In this document: positions 15,354-27,466 of the stretch, piece after piece
Numbering within the stretch: position 1 is the stretch's first letter
Layout of the letters: each line of letters starts with the position of its first letter
Source of the DNA: Planococcus glaciei
GTDB lineage: Bacteria > Bacillota > Bacilli > Bacillales_A > Planococcaceae
Reading direction: 5' to 3'
Assembly: GCF_900099655.1 (NCBI RefSeq)
Contig: NZ_FNDC01000021.1
Location: forward strand, 1-43,109
Length of the DNA stretch: 43,109 bases
The notes under the pieces: model-generated
Databases searched by the model: none
What the model saw: the letters and a program-made list of their open reading frames with translations, nothing else
Told to the model about the DNA's origin: nothing
Translations under genes and position numbers: made by a program

Positions 15354-16784
15354 TTATCGTTTTGCAATTTCTTCAAGCAGGATTTTATTGAGCAATGGCG
15401 GGTTTGCCTGCCCTTTTGTCTGCTTCATAATTTGGCCGACCAAGAAGCCGATTGCACGGTCTTTGCCGTTTTTGAAGTCTTCGATCGATTGCGGGTTGTT
15501 GTCCAAAGCGGCTGTAACAAATTCACGCAATGTGCCTTCGTCCGAAATTTGGACAAGCCCTTTTGCTTTGACGATGTCGTTCGCGTCTCCGCCTTTTTCG
15601 ATCAATTCTTTAAAGACTTTTTTGGCGATTTTCGAAGAAATCGTTCCATCTGTAATCAGCTTGATCATGCCTGCCAAACCTTCAGGAGTCAATTGGGTAT
15701 CGCTCAATTCCTTTTGCTCGGCATTCAAGTAAGCGGAAACTTCACCCATCAGCCAGTTTGACGCAAGTTTTGAATCAGCGCCGGCTGCAACTGTCGCTTC
15801 AAAGAAGTCCGAAATCGGTTTCGCCAGCGTCAGGACCATTGCATCGTATGATGACAAGCCAAGTTCAGAAACGTAGCGCGCTTTGCGGGCATCCGGAAGT
15901 TCCGGAATTTCTGCACGTACGCGTTCCAGCCAAGCATCGTCAATGACGATATCGACAAGATCCGGTTCCGGGAAGTAACGGTAATCGTCCGACCCTTCTT
16001 TCACACGCATCAAAAGGGTTTTCCCTGTCGATTCATCGTAGCGGCGGGTTTCCTGCTCGATGATGCCGCCTGAAAGCAACACTTGCTCCTGGCGGACTTG
16101 TTCGTGCTCAATTCCTTTGCGCACAAAGTTGAATGAATTCAAGTTCTTCAATTCTGTCTTTGTTCCGAATTCCTCTTGCCCGTATGGACGAAGTGAAATG
16201 TTGGCGTCGCAGCGAAGCGAACCTTCTTCCATGCGCACATCAGAAACGCCTGTGTACTGGATGATCGCTTTGATTTTTTCCAAGTAAGCATAAGCTTCTT
16301 CCGGCGTGCGGATATCCGGCTCTGAAACGATTTCAATCAGCGGCGTGCCTTGGCGGTTCAGGTCTACAAGTGAATGGCCATTGCCGGTATGCGTCAGCTT
16401 CCCGGCATCTTCTTCCATATGGAGGCGCGTAATGCCGATGCGTTTTTTCTCGCCTTTTACTTCAATTTCGATCCAGCCGTGTTCACCGATCGGCTCATCA
16501 AACTGGGAAATCTGATAAGCTTTCGGGTTGTCCGGATAGAAATAGTTTTTGCGGTCGAATTTCGTGTGGCGGTTGATTTGGCAGTTTAATGCAAGCGCCG
16601 CTTTCATCGCCCAATCCACTGCAGTTTTGTTGACTACCGGCAAAACGCCTGGGTAGCCAAGGTCGATCACGTTTGTATTGGTATTCGGTTCTGCACCGAA
16701 ATGAGCTGGTGCAGGAGAGAACATTTTCGATTCTGTTTTTAGCTCGACGTGTACTTCGAGGCCGATGATTGTTTCAAAATTCAT
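15354..16784 (-). CDS. gatB: Asp/Glu-tRNA amidotransferase subunit B
   Basis: 476 residues from the ATG at 16784 (GGGAGGG upstream), overlapping the gatA stop as ATGA. GatB binds misacylated Glu-tRNA(Gln) or Asp-tRNA(Asn), activates the side-chain carboxyl with ATP and receives ammonia from GatA. The N-terminal cradle begins [17 protein letters not shown], the family signature [10 protein letters not shown] is present, and the C-terminal YqeY-like tRNA-binding tail ends the protein. It is full length for the family. Confidence 0.96.
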   Translation of the reverse strand: MNFETIIGLEVHVELKTESKMFSPAPAHFGAEPNTNTNVIDLGYPGVLPVVNKTAVDWAMKAALALNCQINRHTKFDRKNYFYPDNPKAYQISQFDEPIGEHGWIEIEVKGEKKRIGITRLHMEEDAGKLTHTGNGHSLVDLNRQGTPLIEIVSEPDIRTPEEAYAYLEKIKAIIQYTGVSDVRMEEGSLRCDANISLRPYGQEEFGTKTELKNLNSFNFVRKGIEHEQVRQEQVLLSGGIIEQETRRYDESTGKTLLMRVKEGSDDYRYFPEPDLVDIVIDDAWLERVRAEIPELPDARKARYVSELGLSSYDAMVLTLAKPISDFFEATVAAGADSKLASNWLMGEVSAYLNAEQKELSDTQLTPEGLAGMIKLITDGTISSKIAKKVFKELIEKGGDANDIVKAKGLVQISDEGTLREFVTAALDNNPQSIEDFKNGKDRAIGFLVGQIMKQTKGQANPPLLNKILLEEIAKR

Positions 16785-18250
16785 TGTACAGCTCCCTCCC
16801 AAACTTGAGGAGTTTTTTTATGGAAATCAGTTGCCTGCTCGAAAACATCAGCAACGCGGTAAACCGTTTCTTCATCAAAATATTTCCCGATGATTTGCAA
16901 GCCAAGCGGCAAGCCATTGTCAAAACCGCAAGGAACCGAAATCGCCGGAACCCCTGCCAAGTTGACAGGAATCGTCAAAATATCATTCGCATACATCGTT
17001 AGTGGATCGTCGATTTTTTCGCCGATTTTAAATGCTGGCGTCGGCGTTGTTGGCCCGATGATGACATCGTATTGTTCAAACGCTTTATCGAAATCCTGTT
17101 TGATCAATGTGCGCACTTTTTGTGCTTTTTTGTAATACGCGTCGTAGTAGCCGGAGCTAAGTGCATATGTCCCAAGCATAATGCGGCGCTTGACTTCATC
17201 GCCAAAGCCTTCAGAACGTGTATTCATATAAAACTCAAGCAAATTGCCCGCTTTTTGGGTGCGGTATCCGTATCGGATTCCGTCAAAACGCGACAAGTTT
17301 GAAGAAGCTTCAGAAGAAGCGATCAAGTAATACGTCGAAAGAGCATATTTCGAATGCGGCAAGGAAATTTCTTCCCATGTTGCGCCTTTTTCTTCAAGCA
17401 CTTTCAATGCGTCGCGGACTGCCTGTTTGGCAGCTTCGCCGACGCCTTCTGCGAAATATTCTTTTGGAACGCCGATGCGAAGCCCTTGGATGTCGCCCGT
17501 CAACGCAGCAGCAAAATCCGGCACTTCGACGTTTGCAGAAGTTGAATCTTTTTCGTCGTGTCCAGCGATTGTATTCAATAACAAGGCATTGTCTTTAACC
17601 GTACGGGTGATTGGCCCAATTTGGTCCAAAGACGAAGCATAAGCAATCAATCCAAAACGGGAAACACGGCCGTATGTTGGCTTCATGCCCACCACGCCGC
17701 AAAATGCCGCGGGCTGCCGAATAGATCCACCGGTATCTGATCCAAGCGTAAACGGCACTTCTCCAGCAGCTACAGCTGCTGCAGATCCGCCTGAAGATCC
17801 GCCTGGCACAGTTTCAAGGTTCCAAGGGTTTTTTGTATTTTTGTAATACGAGTTCTCATTGGAAGACCCCATCGCAAATTCATCCATGTTCAATTTGCCG
17901 ACAATGACCATTCCGTCCTTCTTCAGCTTTTCCACTACGGTTGCATCGTAAATCGGGTTAAAGCCTTCAAGAATCCGGCTTGAAGCCGTGGTTTCAATGC
18001 CTTCTGTGACGATATTGTCTTTTACGCCAATCGGCAAACCGAATAACGGCCCACGCTCATCAAGAGGCGTGTCTTCCAATTGTGCAGCTTGCTTCAAAGC
18101 ACCTTCTTTGTCGATAGCCAAGAAAGCATCAACTTTCGAATCAAGCTCTTCAATGCGTTCAAACGCCTGCTCTGCCATTTCAGAAATGGTCATTTCCTTT
18201 GTATGTATCAACTTTTGCAGCTCAGCTGCCGTTTTATCTGCTAATGCCAT
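16781..18250 (-). CDS. gatA: Asp/Glu-tRNA amidotransferase subunit A (glutaminase)
   Basis: 489 residues from the ATG at 18250, picked for AAGGAGGAG immediately upstream; an in-frame extension would run back into gatC. It is an amidase-signature enzyme with Lys77 (GVKDN), cis-Ser152 (GGSSGGS) and nucleophile Ser176 (SDTGGSI), each two residues before the published positions of Staphylococcus GatA. It releases ammonia from glutamine and channels it to GatB. It is the middle gene of gatCAB, 19 bp after gatC. Confidence 0.96.
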   Translation of the reverse strand: MALADKTAAELQKLIHTKEMTISEMAEQAFERIEELDSKVDAFLAIDKEGALKQAAQLEDTPLDERGPLFGLPIGVKDNIVTEGIETTASSRILEGFNPIYDATVVEKLKKDGMVIVGKLNMDEFAMGSSNENSYYKNTKNPWNLETVPGGSSGGSAAAVAAGEVPFTLGSDTGGSIRQPAAFCGVVGMKPTYGRVSRFGLIAYASSLDQIGPITRTVKDNALLLNTIAGHDEKDSTSANVEVPDFAAALTGDIQGLRIGVPKEYFAEGVGEAAKQAVRDALKVLEEKGATWEEISLPHSKYALSTYYLIASSEASSNLSRFDGIRYGYRTQKAGNLLEFYMNTRSEGFGDEVKRRIMLGTYALSSGYYDAYYKKAQKVRTLIKQDFDKAFEQYDVIIGPTTPTPAFKIGEKIDDPLTMYANDILTIPVNLAGVPAISVPCGFDNGLPLGLQIIGKYFDEETVYRVADVFEQATDFHKKTPQVWEGAVQ

Positions 18251-18269
18251 CTTTTTGCTCTCCTCCTTA

Positions 18270-18560
18270 TCAGTCAAGAATCGTCGGAACTTTAATTTGC
18301 CCCGCTTCATGTTCTTTTACGTTTTTCAGCACCAATTCACGGTCCAGTCCCGGGATTGATTTATCTTCACGCAGTACATTGACCATTGGAAGTACGTGCG
18401 TCGTCGGTTCCACATTCTCAGTGTCCAGCTCATTCAGCAATTCCATTGCGTTTGTGATTGCTTCCAGCTGATCTGCAAAATGCACAGCTTCTTCATCAGT
18501 GATCGCCAAGCGCGCCAAATGGGCCACTTCAATTACTTCTTCTTTTGTCATTTTCGCCAT
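18270..18560 (-). CDS. gatC: Asp/Glu-tRNA amidotransferase subunit C
   Basis: 96 residues, the usual length. GatC wraps around the GatA-GatB interface and stabilises the complex. It starts [24 protein letters not shown], typical of the family. GGAGGT lies 8 nt before the ATG. TATGAT (plus-strand 18596-18601, read on minus) 36 bp upstream is a likely -10; the corresponding -35 would fall at the edge of the adjoining repeat copy D. Confidence 0.95.
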   Translation of the reverse strand: MAKMTKEEVIEVAHLARLAITDEEAVHFADQLEAITNAMELLNELDTENVEPTTHVLPMVNVLREDKSIPGLDRELVLKNVKEHEAGQIKVPTILD

Positions 18561-18614
18561 TTCTCTACACCTCCGGATTCAGTAAACATACGTAATATCA
18601 TAGCATTTTTCCAT

Positions 18615-18737
18615 GAAAAGCGAAAGCGACTGCCTAGATTCGACGGGCATAAGACAAATCGGCGAAGCGGCGTATCTTCTGCCGCACAGCCGGGTTGACT
18701 TATGACCCCGAGAATCTGGTCGCTGGAGTCTGGACAG
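18615..18737. repeat. Structured intergenic repeat, family 2, copy D
   Basis: Full-length relative of 8755-8880, running from GAAAAGCGAAAGCGAC to GTCTGGACAGAAAA. Outer arms AGCGAC..AGATTC / GAATCT..GTCGCT and inner arms TCGGC/GCCGG and GCGGC/GCCGC differ from copy C by paired substitutions. It lies exactly between the T-run of the camS terminator and the gatC promoter. Confidence 0.78.
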
Positions 18738-18777
18738 AAAAAATGAATAGGGACAGCCGGCATGGCTCCCCCTATTC
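18738..18777 (-). terminator. Terminator of the pcrB-pcrA-ligA-camS operon
   Basis: The GAATAGGG/CCCTATTC outer stem (18745-18752 with 18770-18777) and an inner AGCC/GGCT stem are followed on the minus strand by ATTTTTT, which abuts repeat copy D. Confidence 0.85.
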
Positions 18778-18786
18778 CCCTGCAAA

Positions 18787-19917
18787 TTATTCATAAATGT
18801 GAACAACCGGTTCTTTTTGATCGGCTTTCCGTAAAATCAGCGCTTCGGGACCATTCGTGGAAGTGACACTGATTTCCACTTCCAGGTTTTCAGGGAAATG
18901 TTCCAGCACAAGACCGGTCAAATATTGGCTGAATCCGATCAATTCAGCCGAGCCATAAAACTGGATGGGAATATCCACTTGCATTTTGCGCAATTGGTTT
19001 TCCTGGTAGAAGCCTGTTCCAATGACGCTTGTGAAGTTTGAGAAATATTCTTCGACATCCATTTTAAAGTTGCGGAAGGTCGTATCCACTTCCCGGTATT
19101 TTTCTTCAGCACCTGACGTTGGAAATACGACGTATTCCTCGTTGACTGGAGTCCAATTCGCAACTTTCCCTTGTCCGCCCGGCGCCACACCGTAAGAAAA
19201 ATAAGTTCCTGGCGTAATGGCTCCGCGGCTGTTTTGCTTATATAGCCCTACGGTGATGGGCACTTTCGCCATTCCTTCTTTTTCACGTAGGCGTTTCACG
19301 ATTTCGTTGGCGAGGCGCACCCCTTCTTTTTCGATCTGTGCTTGGGGAATGGCTTCTTCATAGGCAATTTCATTGACCGAATTGTAATAAGTCGAGTTCA
19401 AGGCCAAGCCGATTGAAACACCGCCTAAGCGAATCGTTTCCTCATTCGTTTTCACCAAATAATTTTGTTCGACAATATGAGCCAGGATTTCAGCCGGCGG
19501 GCGTTCCCCCGCTTTTTTCTGCGCTTCTGAACGCGGATCGGCCGGATTCAATCCTAAGGGATTGTCTTTGCTTGCACGTGAAAGCCATGCATTCGCATCT
19601 TCATCCGTTAGCTTCTGGCCTTCCTGAAAATAATAGTCATCCGGTGAAAATTGGTTCTGCGACAATCTCAATAGCCCATTTTCCGCTTCTTTGATATCGT
19701 AGCGGGAATTCAGCCGGTTAACGATTTTGCCTCTCGTGGCACTTTGTTTATACGGCAGCAAGGTCCGGTAATACCGGTCATCCAGCTGCATGCTCGGAAT
19801 GATCGCCGTTTCTGCTGCTTCTTCTTCTGTCTTGAGCACTTCCGTTTCATCCGAATCAGAAGGCACACATCCCGAAAGCAGCAATAAGCTGACCGGAATC
19901 CACCATAAGCGTTTCAT
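18787..19917 (-). CDS. camS: CamS family sex-pheromone lipoprotein
   Basis: 376 residues. It has a short signal peptide MKRLWWIPVSLLLL with lipobox LSGC, so Cys16 should be lipidated and the protein anchored on the outer face of the membrane. The family is named for Staphylococcus CamS, whose signal peptide yields the cAM373 pheromone peptide. The function of the lipoprotein itself is unclear. It follows ligA by 13 bp (GAGGAG upstream), the same order as B. subtilis yerH after ligA, and closes the operon with a terminator. Confidence 0.9.
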   Translation of the reverse strand: MKRLWWIPVSLLLLSGCVPSDSDETEVLKTEEEAAETAIIPSMQLDDRYYRTLLPYKQSATRGKIVNRLNSRYDIKEAENGLLRLSQNQFSPDDYYFQEGQKLTDEDANAWLSRASKDNPLGLNPADPRSEAQKKAGERPPAEILAHIVEQNYLVKTNEETIRLGGVSIGLALNSTYYNSVNEIAYEEAIPQAQIEKEGVRLANEIVKRLREKEGMAKVPITVGLYKQNSRGAITPGTYFSYGVAPGGQGKVANWTPVNEEYVVFPTSGAEEKYREVDTTFRNFKMDVEEYFSNFTSVIGTGFYQENQLRKMQVDIPIQFYGSAELIGFSQYLTGLVLEHFPENLEVEISVTSTNGPEALILRKADQKEPVVHIYE

Positions 19918-19930
19918 GTTCCAAATCTCC

Positions 19931-21952
<2,022 letters not shown>

Positions 21953-24166
21953 TTATTCTTTTTCGATCGGCGCAAATTTCGCCAATAGCCGTTTGATGCC
22001 CACTGGGCTTGGGAAGGCAATGTCAAGTTCAGTTTGTTCGCCTTCGCCTTTGACGCTGACCACTGTTCCTGTGCCCCATTTTTTGTGTTTCGCGCGGTCG
22101 CCTGAGCGCCATCCGAGTTTGTCGCCGCCGGACGGCTCGTAGGCTGGACGGCTGACAGCGGCCCGTCGTGGGACCTGTCTGTAGCTGGTCGCTGCCCCAG
22201 CACGGTGAACCGGTGTTGATTGTTCAATCAGCTCTTCCGATATTTCATTGATGAAACGGGAAGGCATATTGTAATTGCTCTTGCCGAACAAGGTCCGGGA
22301 CGAAGCATGCGTCAAATAGAGGCGCTGTTCAGCCCGTGTGATGCCGACGTAAGCCAAACGGCGTTCTTCTTCCAATTCGTCGTCGTCGTTGTTTGAACGC
22401 GAATGCGGGAAGACGTTTTCCTCGAGCCCGATGATGAAGACAACAGGGAATTCAAGCCCTTTTGCAGCGTGCATGGTCATCAAAATGATCGGTCCGTCCG
22501 CATCTTCTTCGTCATCGACGGAATCGATATCGGAAATCAAGGCCAAATCCGTCAAGAAAGCGACCAGTGATTTGTCGTCGCTTTGCTTTTCAAATGCCTG
22601 GGTAACCGATAAGAACTCGTTCAAGTTTTCCAGGCGGCTTTCGCCTTCAATGGTTTTATCGATCTGCAGCATGTGTTTGTAGCCCGATTTCTTCAAGACT
22701 TCTTCAACCAATTCCGTCACCGACAAATATTCCTGCATTTGCGTAAAGCCATTGATCATATTGCGGAATTCGATTGCCGTCTGTGCCGTTTTTGCCGTCA
22801 GTCCCATAAAATCGGCTTCCTGCAAGGCATCCATGATCGTGCGGTCCTGATCGATGGCAAAACGGGCCATGCGTTCAAATGAAGTGGCGCCGATGCCGCG
22901 TTTCGGTTCATTGATGATGCGGGCAAGCGACAAGTCGTCATCGTTATTGGCAATCAAGCGCAAATAAGCCAACAAATCCTTGATCTCTTTGCGGTCATAG
23001 AACTTCGTTCCGCCGACAATCGTATACGACATATTCGATTTGACGAACATTTCCTCCAGCACCCGCGACTGGGCATTGGTGCGGTAAAGAATCGCAAAGT
23101 CCGAGGTTTTGTATCCTTCTTCTTGCATCAGCTTCTGGATGGTCTGGACCACATACTGCGCCTCCTGGCGTTCATCTCCCGCTTTATGGAGTGTAATGGC
23201 CGGGCCATCCGCATTATCGGTGCGCAATTCTTTCGGATAGCGGCTCTTATTTTTCTTGATGACATCGTTGGCTGCCTGCAAAATGCGTTTGGTCGAGCGG
23301 TAGTTCTGCTCCAACATGATGACTTTTGCATTCGGGTAATCTTTTTCGAACGATAGGATATTCGTGATATCCGCTCCACGCCAGCGATAAATCGACTGAT
23401 CGGAATCTCCGACAACGCAAATGTTCTTGAATTTGCTCGCTAATTTCTGGACGAGCTGGTACTGGGCATTGTTCGTATCCTGGTATTCATCCACGTGGAT
23501 ATAATGGAATTTGTTCTGATAAAACTCCAATACTTCCGGCACCGTGTTGAACAACGTCAGCGTCGTCATGATCAAATCGTCAAAATCAAGCGACTGGTTC
23601 TTTTTCAATCGCTTTTCGTAAGCGGCATAGACATCTGCCACCGTTTTTTCATACGGGTTATGCGGATTCATATTCGCTGCAAATTCCGTTGCGCTGATGC
23701 ATTCGTTTTTCGATGAAGAAATGGCATTCAGCATCGTACGGGGTTCATATTTTTTCGGATCCAGATCAAGCTGTTTCAAGACATTCTTAATAACGGTCAA
23801 CTGGTCGGTCGTATCCAAAATCGAGAAGTTCTTGGAAAAGCCAAGCCGGTCGATATCCCGGCGCAAAATGCGGACGCACATCGAGTGGAACGTCGAAACC
23901 CACATGCGTTCCCCCGTTCCGTGCCCGAGCAGCCCATCAATTCGGCTGCGCATTTCACGTGCGGCTTTGTTCGTAAACGTAATAGCCAAAATATTGGAAG
24001 GGTAAACTTCTTTCTCCAGAACTAAATACGCGATGCGATGCGTCAGCACGCGCGTTTTCCCTGATCCTGCACCGGCCATGATCAGCAACGGGCCATCGGT
24101 TGCTTTAACCGCCTGTTCTTGCTCGGGATTCATCCCTTTTAATAAATTCTTTGTAATGATTTCCAT
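21953..24166 (-). CDS. pcrA: ATP-dependent DNA helicase PcrA (UvrD family)
   Basis: 737 residues from the ATG at 24166 (GAGGTGG upstream); an in-frame extension of 33 residues would overlap pcrB and looks non-native. It is a superfamily 1A helicase with Walker A AGAGSGKT (31-38), the VDEYQDTN Walker [15 protein letters not shown], and the late motifs [10 protein letters not shown] and [12 protein letters not shown]. It translocates 3' to 5' in repair, plasmid rolling-circle replication and removal of RecA or stalled polymerase. The C-terminal Tudor-like domain, which contacts RNA polymerase in Bacillus, appears as [21 protein letters not shown] (split here: [13 protein letters not shown] then KKWGTGTV). 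Confidence 0.96.
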   Translation of the reverse strand: MEIITKNLLKGMNPEQEQAVKATDGPLLIMAGAGSGKTRVLTHRIAYLVLEKEVYPSNILAITFTNKAAREMRSRIDGLLGHGTGERMWVSTFHSMCVRILRRDIDRLGFSKNFSILDTTDQLTVIKNVLKQLDLDPKKYEPRTMLNAISSSKNECISATEFAANMNPHNPYEKTVADVYAAYEKRLKKNQSLDFDDLIMTTLTLFNTVPEVLEFYQNKFHYIHVDEYQDTNNAQYQLVQKLASKFKNICVVGDSDQSIYRWRGADITNILSFEKDYPNAKVIMLEQNYRSTKRILQAANDVIKKNKSRYPKELRTDNADGPAITLHKAGDERQEAQYVVQTIQKLMQEEGYKTSDFAILYRTNAQSRVLEEMFVKSNMSYTIVGGTKFYDRKEIKDLLAYLRLIANNDDDLSLARIINEPKRGIGATSFERMARFAIDQDRTIMDALQEADFMGLTAKTAQTAIEFRNMINGFTQMQEYLSVTELVEEVLKKSGYKHMLQIDKTIEGESRLENLNEFLSVTQAFEKQSDDKSLVAFLTDLALISDIDSVDDEEDADGPIILMTMHAAKGLEFPVVFIIGLEENVFPHSRSNNDDDELEEERRLAYVGITRAEQRLYLTHASSRTLFGKSNYNMPSRFINEISEELIEQSTPVHRAGAATSYRQVPRRAAVSRPAYEPSGGDKLGWRSGDRAKHKKWGTGTVVSVKGEGEQTELDIAFPSPVGIKRLLAKFAPIEKE

Positions 24167-24197
24167 TGTGCACCACCTCGAACATCTGTTCTTTTTA

Positions 24198-24905
24198 TTA
24201 TAGCGACTTGTTATCCGTTTCTGCAACCGCCTGTACGGTTGCCATCGCATTTTCGATATTTTCATAAATCAAGTTGCCGACGACGATCGTATCGGCAAGA
24301 GCGGCCATTTCTTTCGCCTTCTCCGGCGAATCGATGCCGCCTCCATAAAACAACCGGGTATTGTCCAGCACGCGGCGGACATCCCGGACCCAGCCGGCAT
24401 CTCCGTATGTACCGCTGTATTCCATATAAAAAATCGGCAGCCGGAAAAAATGTTCCGCCATTCTCGCATATGCCAGCACGTCATCTAATGTTAGATCGGT
24501 TTTAGCCTGCGTCAACTTTGCCGCTTTGCAATCGGGATTTAAAATGCAATACCCTTCCGGAATCAATTCTTCCCAGTCCATAATATCTCCGTATTCCCGG
24601 ATGGCTTCGTGGTGAAGGCCTTTGACCCATAAGGGATTGTCGCTGTTCAAAACGGTCGGAATGAAATAAAAGTCAAACCCGGGCGTTACCGCTTCAATTG
24701 CCGAGACTTCCAGTACAACGGGCACTGTGTAGCGGCGTACCCGCGCCATTAAATCAAGGACATTGTCGAGTGTGACATTATCGCTTCCGCCAATCAAGAT
24801 GGCATCGGTCCCAGATTCGCAAATTCGTTCCAACTGTTCATCCGAAATGGCTTTCGCCGGATCTAATTTAAAGACATGACGCCATGTTTGAAAGTCCACA
24901 ATCAT
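24198..24905 (-). CDS. pcrB: Heptaprenylglyceryl phosphate synthase PcrB
   Basis: 235 residues in a TIM barrel. In Bacillales it joins heptaprenyl diphosphate to sn-glycerol-1-phosphate, giving an archaeal-type ether lipid precursor. Visible are the first strand [16 protein letters not shown], the substrate loop [24 protein letters not shown] and the phosphate-binding [16 protein letters not shown]. The ATG is preceded by AAGG at 8 nt. It is the first gene of the pcrB-pcrA-ligA-camS operon. A TATAAT (24938-24943, minus) with a weak -35 marks the promoter. Confidence 0.94.
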   Translation of the reverse strand: MIVDFQTWRHVFKLDPAKAISDEQLERICESGTDAILIGGSDNVTLDNVLDLMARVRRYTVPVVLEVSAIEAVTPGFDFYFIPTVLNSDNPLWVKGLHHEAIREYGDIMDWEELIPEGYCILNPDCKAAKLTQAKTDLTLDDVLAYARMAEHFFRLPIFYMEYSGTYGDAGWVRDVRRVLDNTRLFYGGGIDSPEKAKEMAALADTIVVGNLIYENIENAMATVQAVAETDNKSL

Positions 24906-24961
24906 CCACCTAACCTTGGTTCTTTTTTCATTACTTTATTATAACAAAAAAACGGGTTTAA

Positions 24962-24988
24962 CCGATAAGTCTACACGCGACTTGTCGG
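24962..24988. other. Intergenic hairpin upstream of pcrB
   Basis: The arms CCGATAAGTC (24962-24971) and GACTTGTCGG (24979-24988) pair over 10 positions with one mismatch. No T-run follows on either strand, so it is not a simple terminator. It lies just upstream of the pcrB -10 region. Function unknown. Confidence 0.5.
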
Positions 24989-25055
24989 CTAGCCCTCCTT
25001 TCAAAAAGAGCGTGAAGCAGAATCCTGCTCTACACTGCTTTGCTGGATTCATTGC

Positions 25056-25092
25056 AAAAGAGTTGCCGCAATAAATTTGCGGCAACTCTTTT
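25056..25092. terminator. Terminator of yerC (two-way)
   Basis: A 16-bp perfect palindrome AAAAGAGTTGCCGCAA/TTGCGGCAACTCTTTT with a 5-nt loop, ending 2 bp before the yerC stop codon. Confidence 0.93.
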
Positions 25093-25094
25093 GT

Positions 25095-25415
25095 TCAGTC
25101 TTTTGGCAGTTGAAACGGTTTTTCGTCTGGATACAGACGCCCCAGCATTTCATCGTAGCCGTCATTGCCGTAATTCAGGCAGCGGCGCACACGTGAAATC
25201 GTGGCTGTACTCGCACCGGTTTCATTCTTAATTTTTTCATATGTTTTTTTCATTCTCAGCATATGCGCCACTTCCAAACGCTGCGACAGCGATTGGATTT
25301 CACTGATGGTGCAAAGATCATCGAAAAAACGATAAGCTTCTTCTTTGTCTTTCAGCGCCAAGATTGCTTCGATCAATTGGTCTGTTTGCGGTCCGCGGAT
25401 TTTATCCACCTGCAT
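25095..25415 (-). CDS. yerC: YerC/YecD family TrpR-like DNA-binding protein
   Basis: 106 residues. An all-helical TrpR-type repressor fold with the helix-turn-helix AHMLRMKKTYEKIKNETG followed by ASTATISRVRRCLNYGNDGY. The sequence nearly repeats the B. subtilis YerC core (RFFDDLCTISEIQSLSQRLE, SRVRRCLNYGNDGY). Staphylococcal and listerial relatives are poorly characterised. Context between the adenine deaminase-like gene and pcrB is the same as in B. subtilis. The ribosome site is modest (AAAGGACGG about 10 nt upstream). Confidence 0.92.
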   Translation of the reverse strand: MQVDKIRGPQTDQLIEAILALKDKEEAYRFFDDLCTISEIQSLSQRLEVAHMLRMKKTYEKIKNETGASTATISRVRRCLNYGNDGYDEMLGRLYPDEKPFQLPKD

Positions 25416-25469
25416 GCAGCTTCACCGTCCTTTCCTTCCTCTTCCTGAGCTGGCTCATCCCATGTCAAA

Positions 25470-25497
25470 GGCATGAAGAAGCCCGCTTCTCCATGCC
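25470..25497. other. Strong hairpin between yerA and yerC
   Basis: Arms GGCATGAAGAAGC and GCTTCTCCATGCC pair over 13 positions with one G-T. On the minus strand only TTTG follows, so it would be a poor intrinsic terminator of yerA; it could instead lie in the yerC leader. Otherwise the 25416-25595 gap holds nothing I recognise. Confidence 0.45.
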
Positions 25498-25595
25498 CGG
25501 TATAAGACATTTAATTTAGAAGCCTGTTTCACTAGTTTAGCACTTTAGCCAAGCAGAGAAAAATAATATGGCTATTCTAAAGCTGCAGCCATTCC

Positions 25596-27326
25596 TCAGC
25601 GCATAAATGCCGGGAACAGGATTTTTTTGTTCATGACATCATAAATCCCTTTTTGCGTAATGCGCACATAAGGCAGATGGGTGGCCTGTAAGAACAATAG
25701 CGTATAAACGGCGTCGCCATGCTTATAGCCGCGCTCTTTCAGCGCTTCTTTCAAAGCCGCCTCCTGCGGGATCAATTGCTCCATCGGCAGATCGGACATG
25801 CCTCCGCCTATTGGCAGCGGCAGCGTGCAGACATTTTCTCCGTCTTCGATTAAGACGATGCCTCCCTTGATGCGCTTCAGTTCTTCAAAAGCAGCCCACA
25901 TATCCCGCCGGCTTTTTCCGATCAGGATGATGTCCCCTGTATTGGTATACGAAGAAGCAAATCCGCTGACTCCTGCGGCAAAGCCTTTGATCAATGTATT
26001 GACGCGCCATTTCCCATGCCGGTCAACCAGCATCATAAAGCTTTCATCGTGGGCCTTCGACAAATTGCCGTCGTGGGTGTCGACATTGACTGAATAAGGT
26101 TTGGTAATCACATCGTTGACCATTTCGATTCCGAAAGGCATGGAGAACTGGAAATCGTCTTCCGTCAAGTCAAATTTCATATCGAGGTCCGGCATAACCG
26201 ACCAGTCGATCGTTGGAAGCGTATATACTTTTTCACCGTTTTTCTTCAGCCAGACGCCTTTTGAAATAACGCCGGACGGCACTGGATTCTCAATATCATC
26301 CAGGATATTCAAGTTCGCCATGCGCCCTGTGGCAATCAAGCCATGCAAGTTCGTTACATTGTAGTAACGGGCTACATTGTAAGACGCCATCATGTAAGCA
26401 TCAATCGGCGGTACTCCTGCATCCAGTGCAATTTGGATGCACAGATCCATGACTCCGTCCTGATGGAAACCAGGAGTAGAGCCATCCGTTGTCATCATCA
26501 GCTTATCGAATACATTCAACTCACGTTCGACAATGCCTTTGAGCAAACTCGGCAAATCCGGGCGGATGGAAGAATGGCGAAGCGTCACGCCGTAGCCGTG
26601 CAGCAGGCGCATTTCCACTTCGTCCACCGTCATCGCTTCGTGGTCCCCGTCCGCTCCAAGGAGCCGCATGCGTGCCAAAGTCTTTTCAGAAGCTCCTGGG
26701 AAATGGCCTTCAATTTTTTTCAGGCCCAGTTTCGCTTTCTGGATCCAGTACAGCATTTGATCATCGCCTGCCATCAGCTTCGGCCAGCCTGTCAATTCGC
26801 CGCCTAACAGAACGTCCGGACGGTCCAGCCATTCTCCGACTGACTTGGATGTGAATAAATGGTCCTCGTTATTCATCTCTGTTTGCGAATCAAAGCGGGT
26901 CCACCAATAATAATTAAATGGCAGCTTTCGCAGTTCATCCAGCAATGAAAACGCTTTCTCGTTTTCCAATGCTAAAAACAAAGTCAGGTTGTCTGACAGG
27001 AACGTCGTGGTTCCGCCTTGCGCGGCGTAATCAGCAAATGTCTGCGGATTATACAGCTGGTAAGGGTGAACATGAGGTTCTATGTATCCCGGTACAATAA
27101 ACTTGCCAGTCATGTCTGCAACTTCCGTGTCTTTGCCGATGTTCGGCATTTCTTGTCCTGCGTAAACAATCCGGTCATCCTTGATCCAGATATTTCCGGT
27201 CATCCATTTTTTGAATATGCCATGTAAATAGGTTGCATTCGTCAGAACAAGATCCGGCGATGCTTCTTTCGTAATTACCTTCATTTGCTGTCTAATTTCG
27301 TTGTTTCTCCATAACGGGTTTACCAA
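25596..27326 (-). CDS. yerA: Adenine deaminase-like amidohydrolase (YerA)
   Basis: 576 residues of the metal-dependent amidohydrolase superfamily with an Ade-type C-terminal domain. The metal motif is His85 and His87 in IVPGYIEPHVHP; further landmarks are GHFPGAS, TTDGSTPG and the late EDGENVCTLPLPIGGGMSDL. The start appears to be TTG at 27326, since AGAAGGTG lies 7 nt upstream, while the first ATG 14 codons later has no site. True adenine deaminases make hypoxanthine for salvage; whether this paralogue uses adenine is not certain. Its place beside the purine operon, as in B. subtilis, supports a purine link. Confidence 0.85.
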   Translation of the reverse strand: MVNPLWRNNEIRQQMKVITKEASPDLVLTNATYLHGIFKKWMTGNIWIKDDRIVYAGQEMPNIGKDTEVADMTGKFIVPGYIEPHVHPYQLYNPQTFADYAAQGGTTTFLSDNLTLFLALENEKAFSLLDELRKLPFNYYWWTRFDSQTEMNNEDHLFTSKSVGEWLDRPDVLLGGELTGWPKLMAGDDQMLYWIQKAKLGLKKIEGHFPGASEKTLARMRLLGADGDHEAMTVDEVEMRLLHGYGVTLRHSSIRPDLPSLLKGIVERELNVFDKLMMTTDGSTPGFHQDGVMDLCIQIALDAGVPPIDAYMMASYNVARYYNVTNLHGLIATGRMANLNILDDIENPVPSGVISKGVWLKKNGEKVYTLPTIDWSVMPDLDMKFDLTEDDFQFSMPFGIEMVNDVITKPYSVNVDTHDGNLSKAHDESFMMLVDRHGKWRVNTLIKGFAAGVSGFASSYTNTGDIILIGKSRRDMWAAFEELKRIKGGIVLIEDGENVCTLPLPIGGGMSDLPMEQLIPQEAALKEALKERGYKHGDAVYTLLFLQATHLPYVRITQKGIYDVMNKKILFPAFMR

Positions 27327-27435
27327 GTGCCGGCACCTTCTCTCTCTTCTCTTATAGATAATATCGTAGCATAATATAGGTTGAAAATACAGATAAGACT
27401 GTCAAATATAAGAAGAAGGATTTTAGAAGCAGACA

Positions 27436-27466
27436 CAAAAAATCCACGCGAAGGCGTGGATTTTTC
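27436..27466 (-). terminator. Terminator of the GNAT gene
   Basis: The 12-bp perfect stem AAAAATCCACGC/GCGTGGATTTTT (27438-27449 with 27454-27465) starts 2 bp past the GNAT stop codon. Confidence 0.92.

Noticed and set aside
24962..24988. The hairpin upstream of pcrB as an intrinsic terminator
   Set aside because: No T-run on either strand; yerC already has a strong terminator at 25056-25092.
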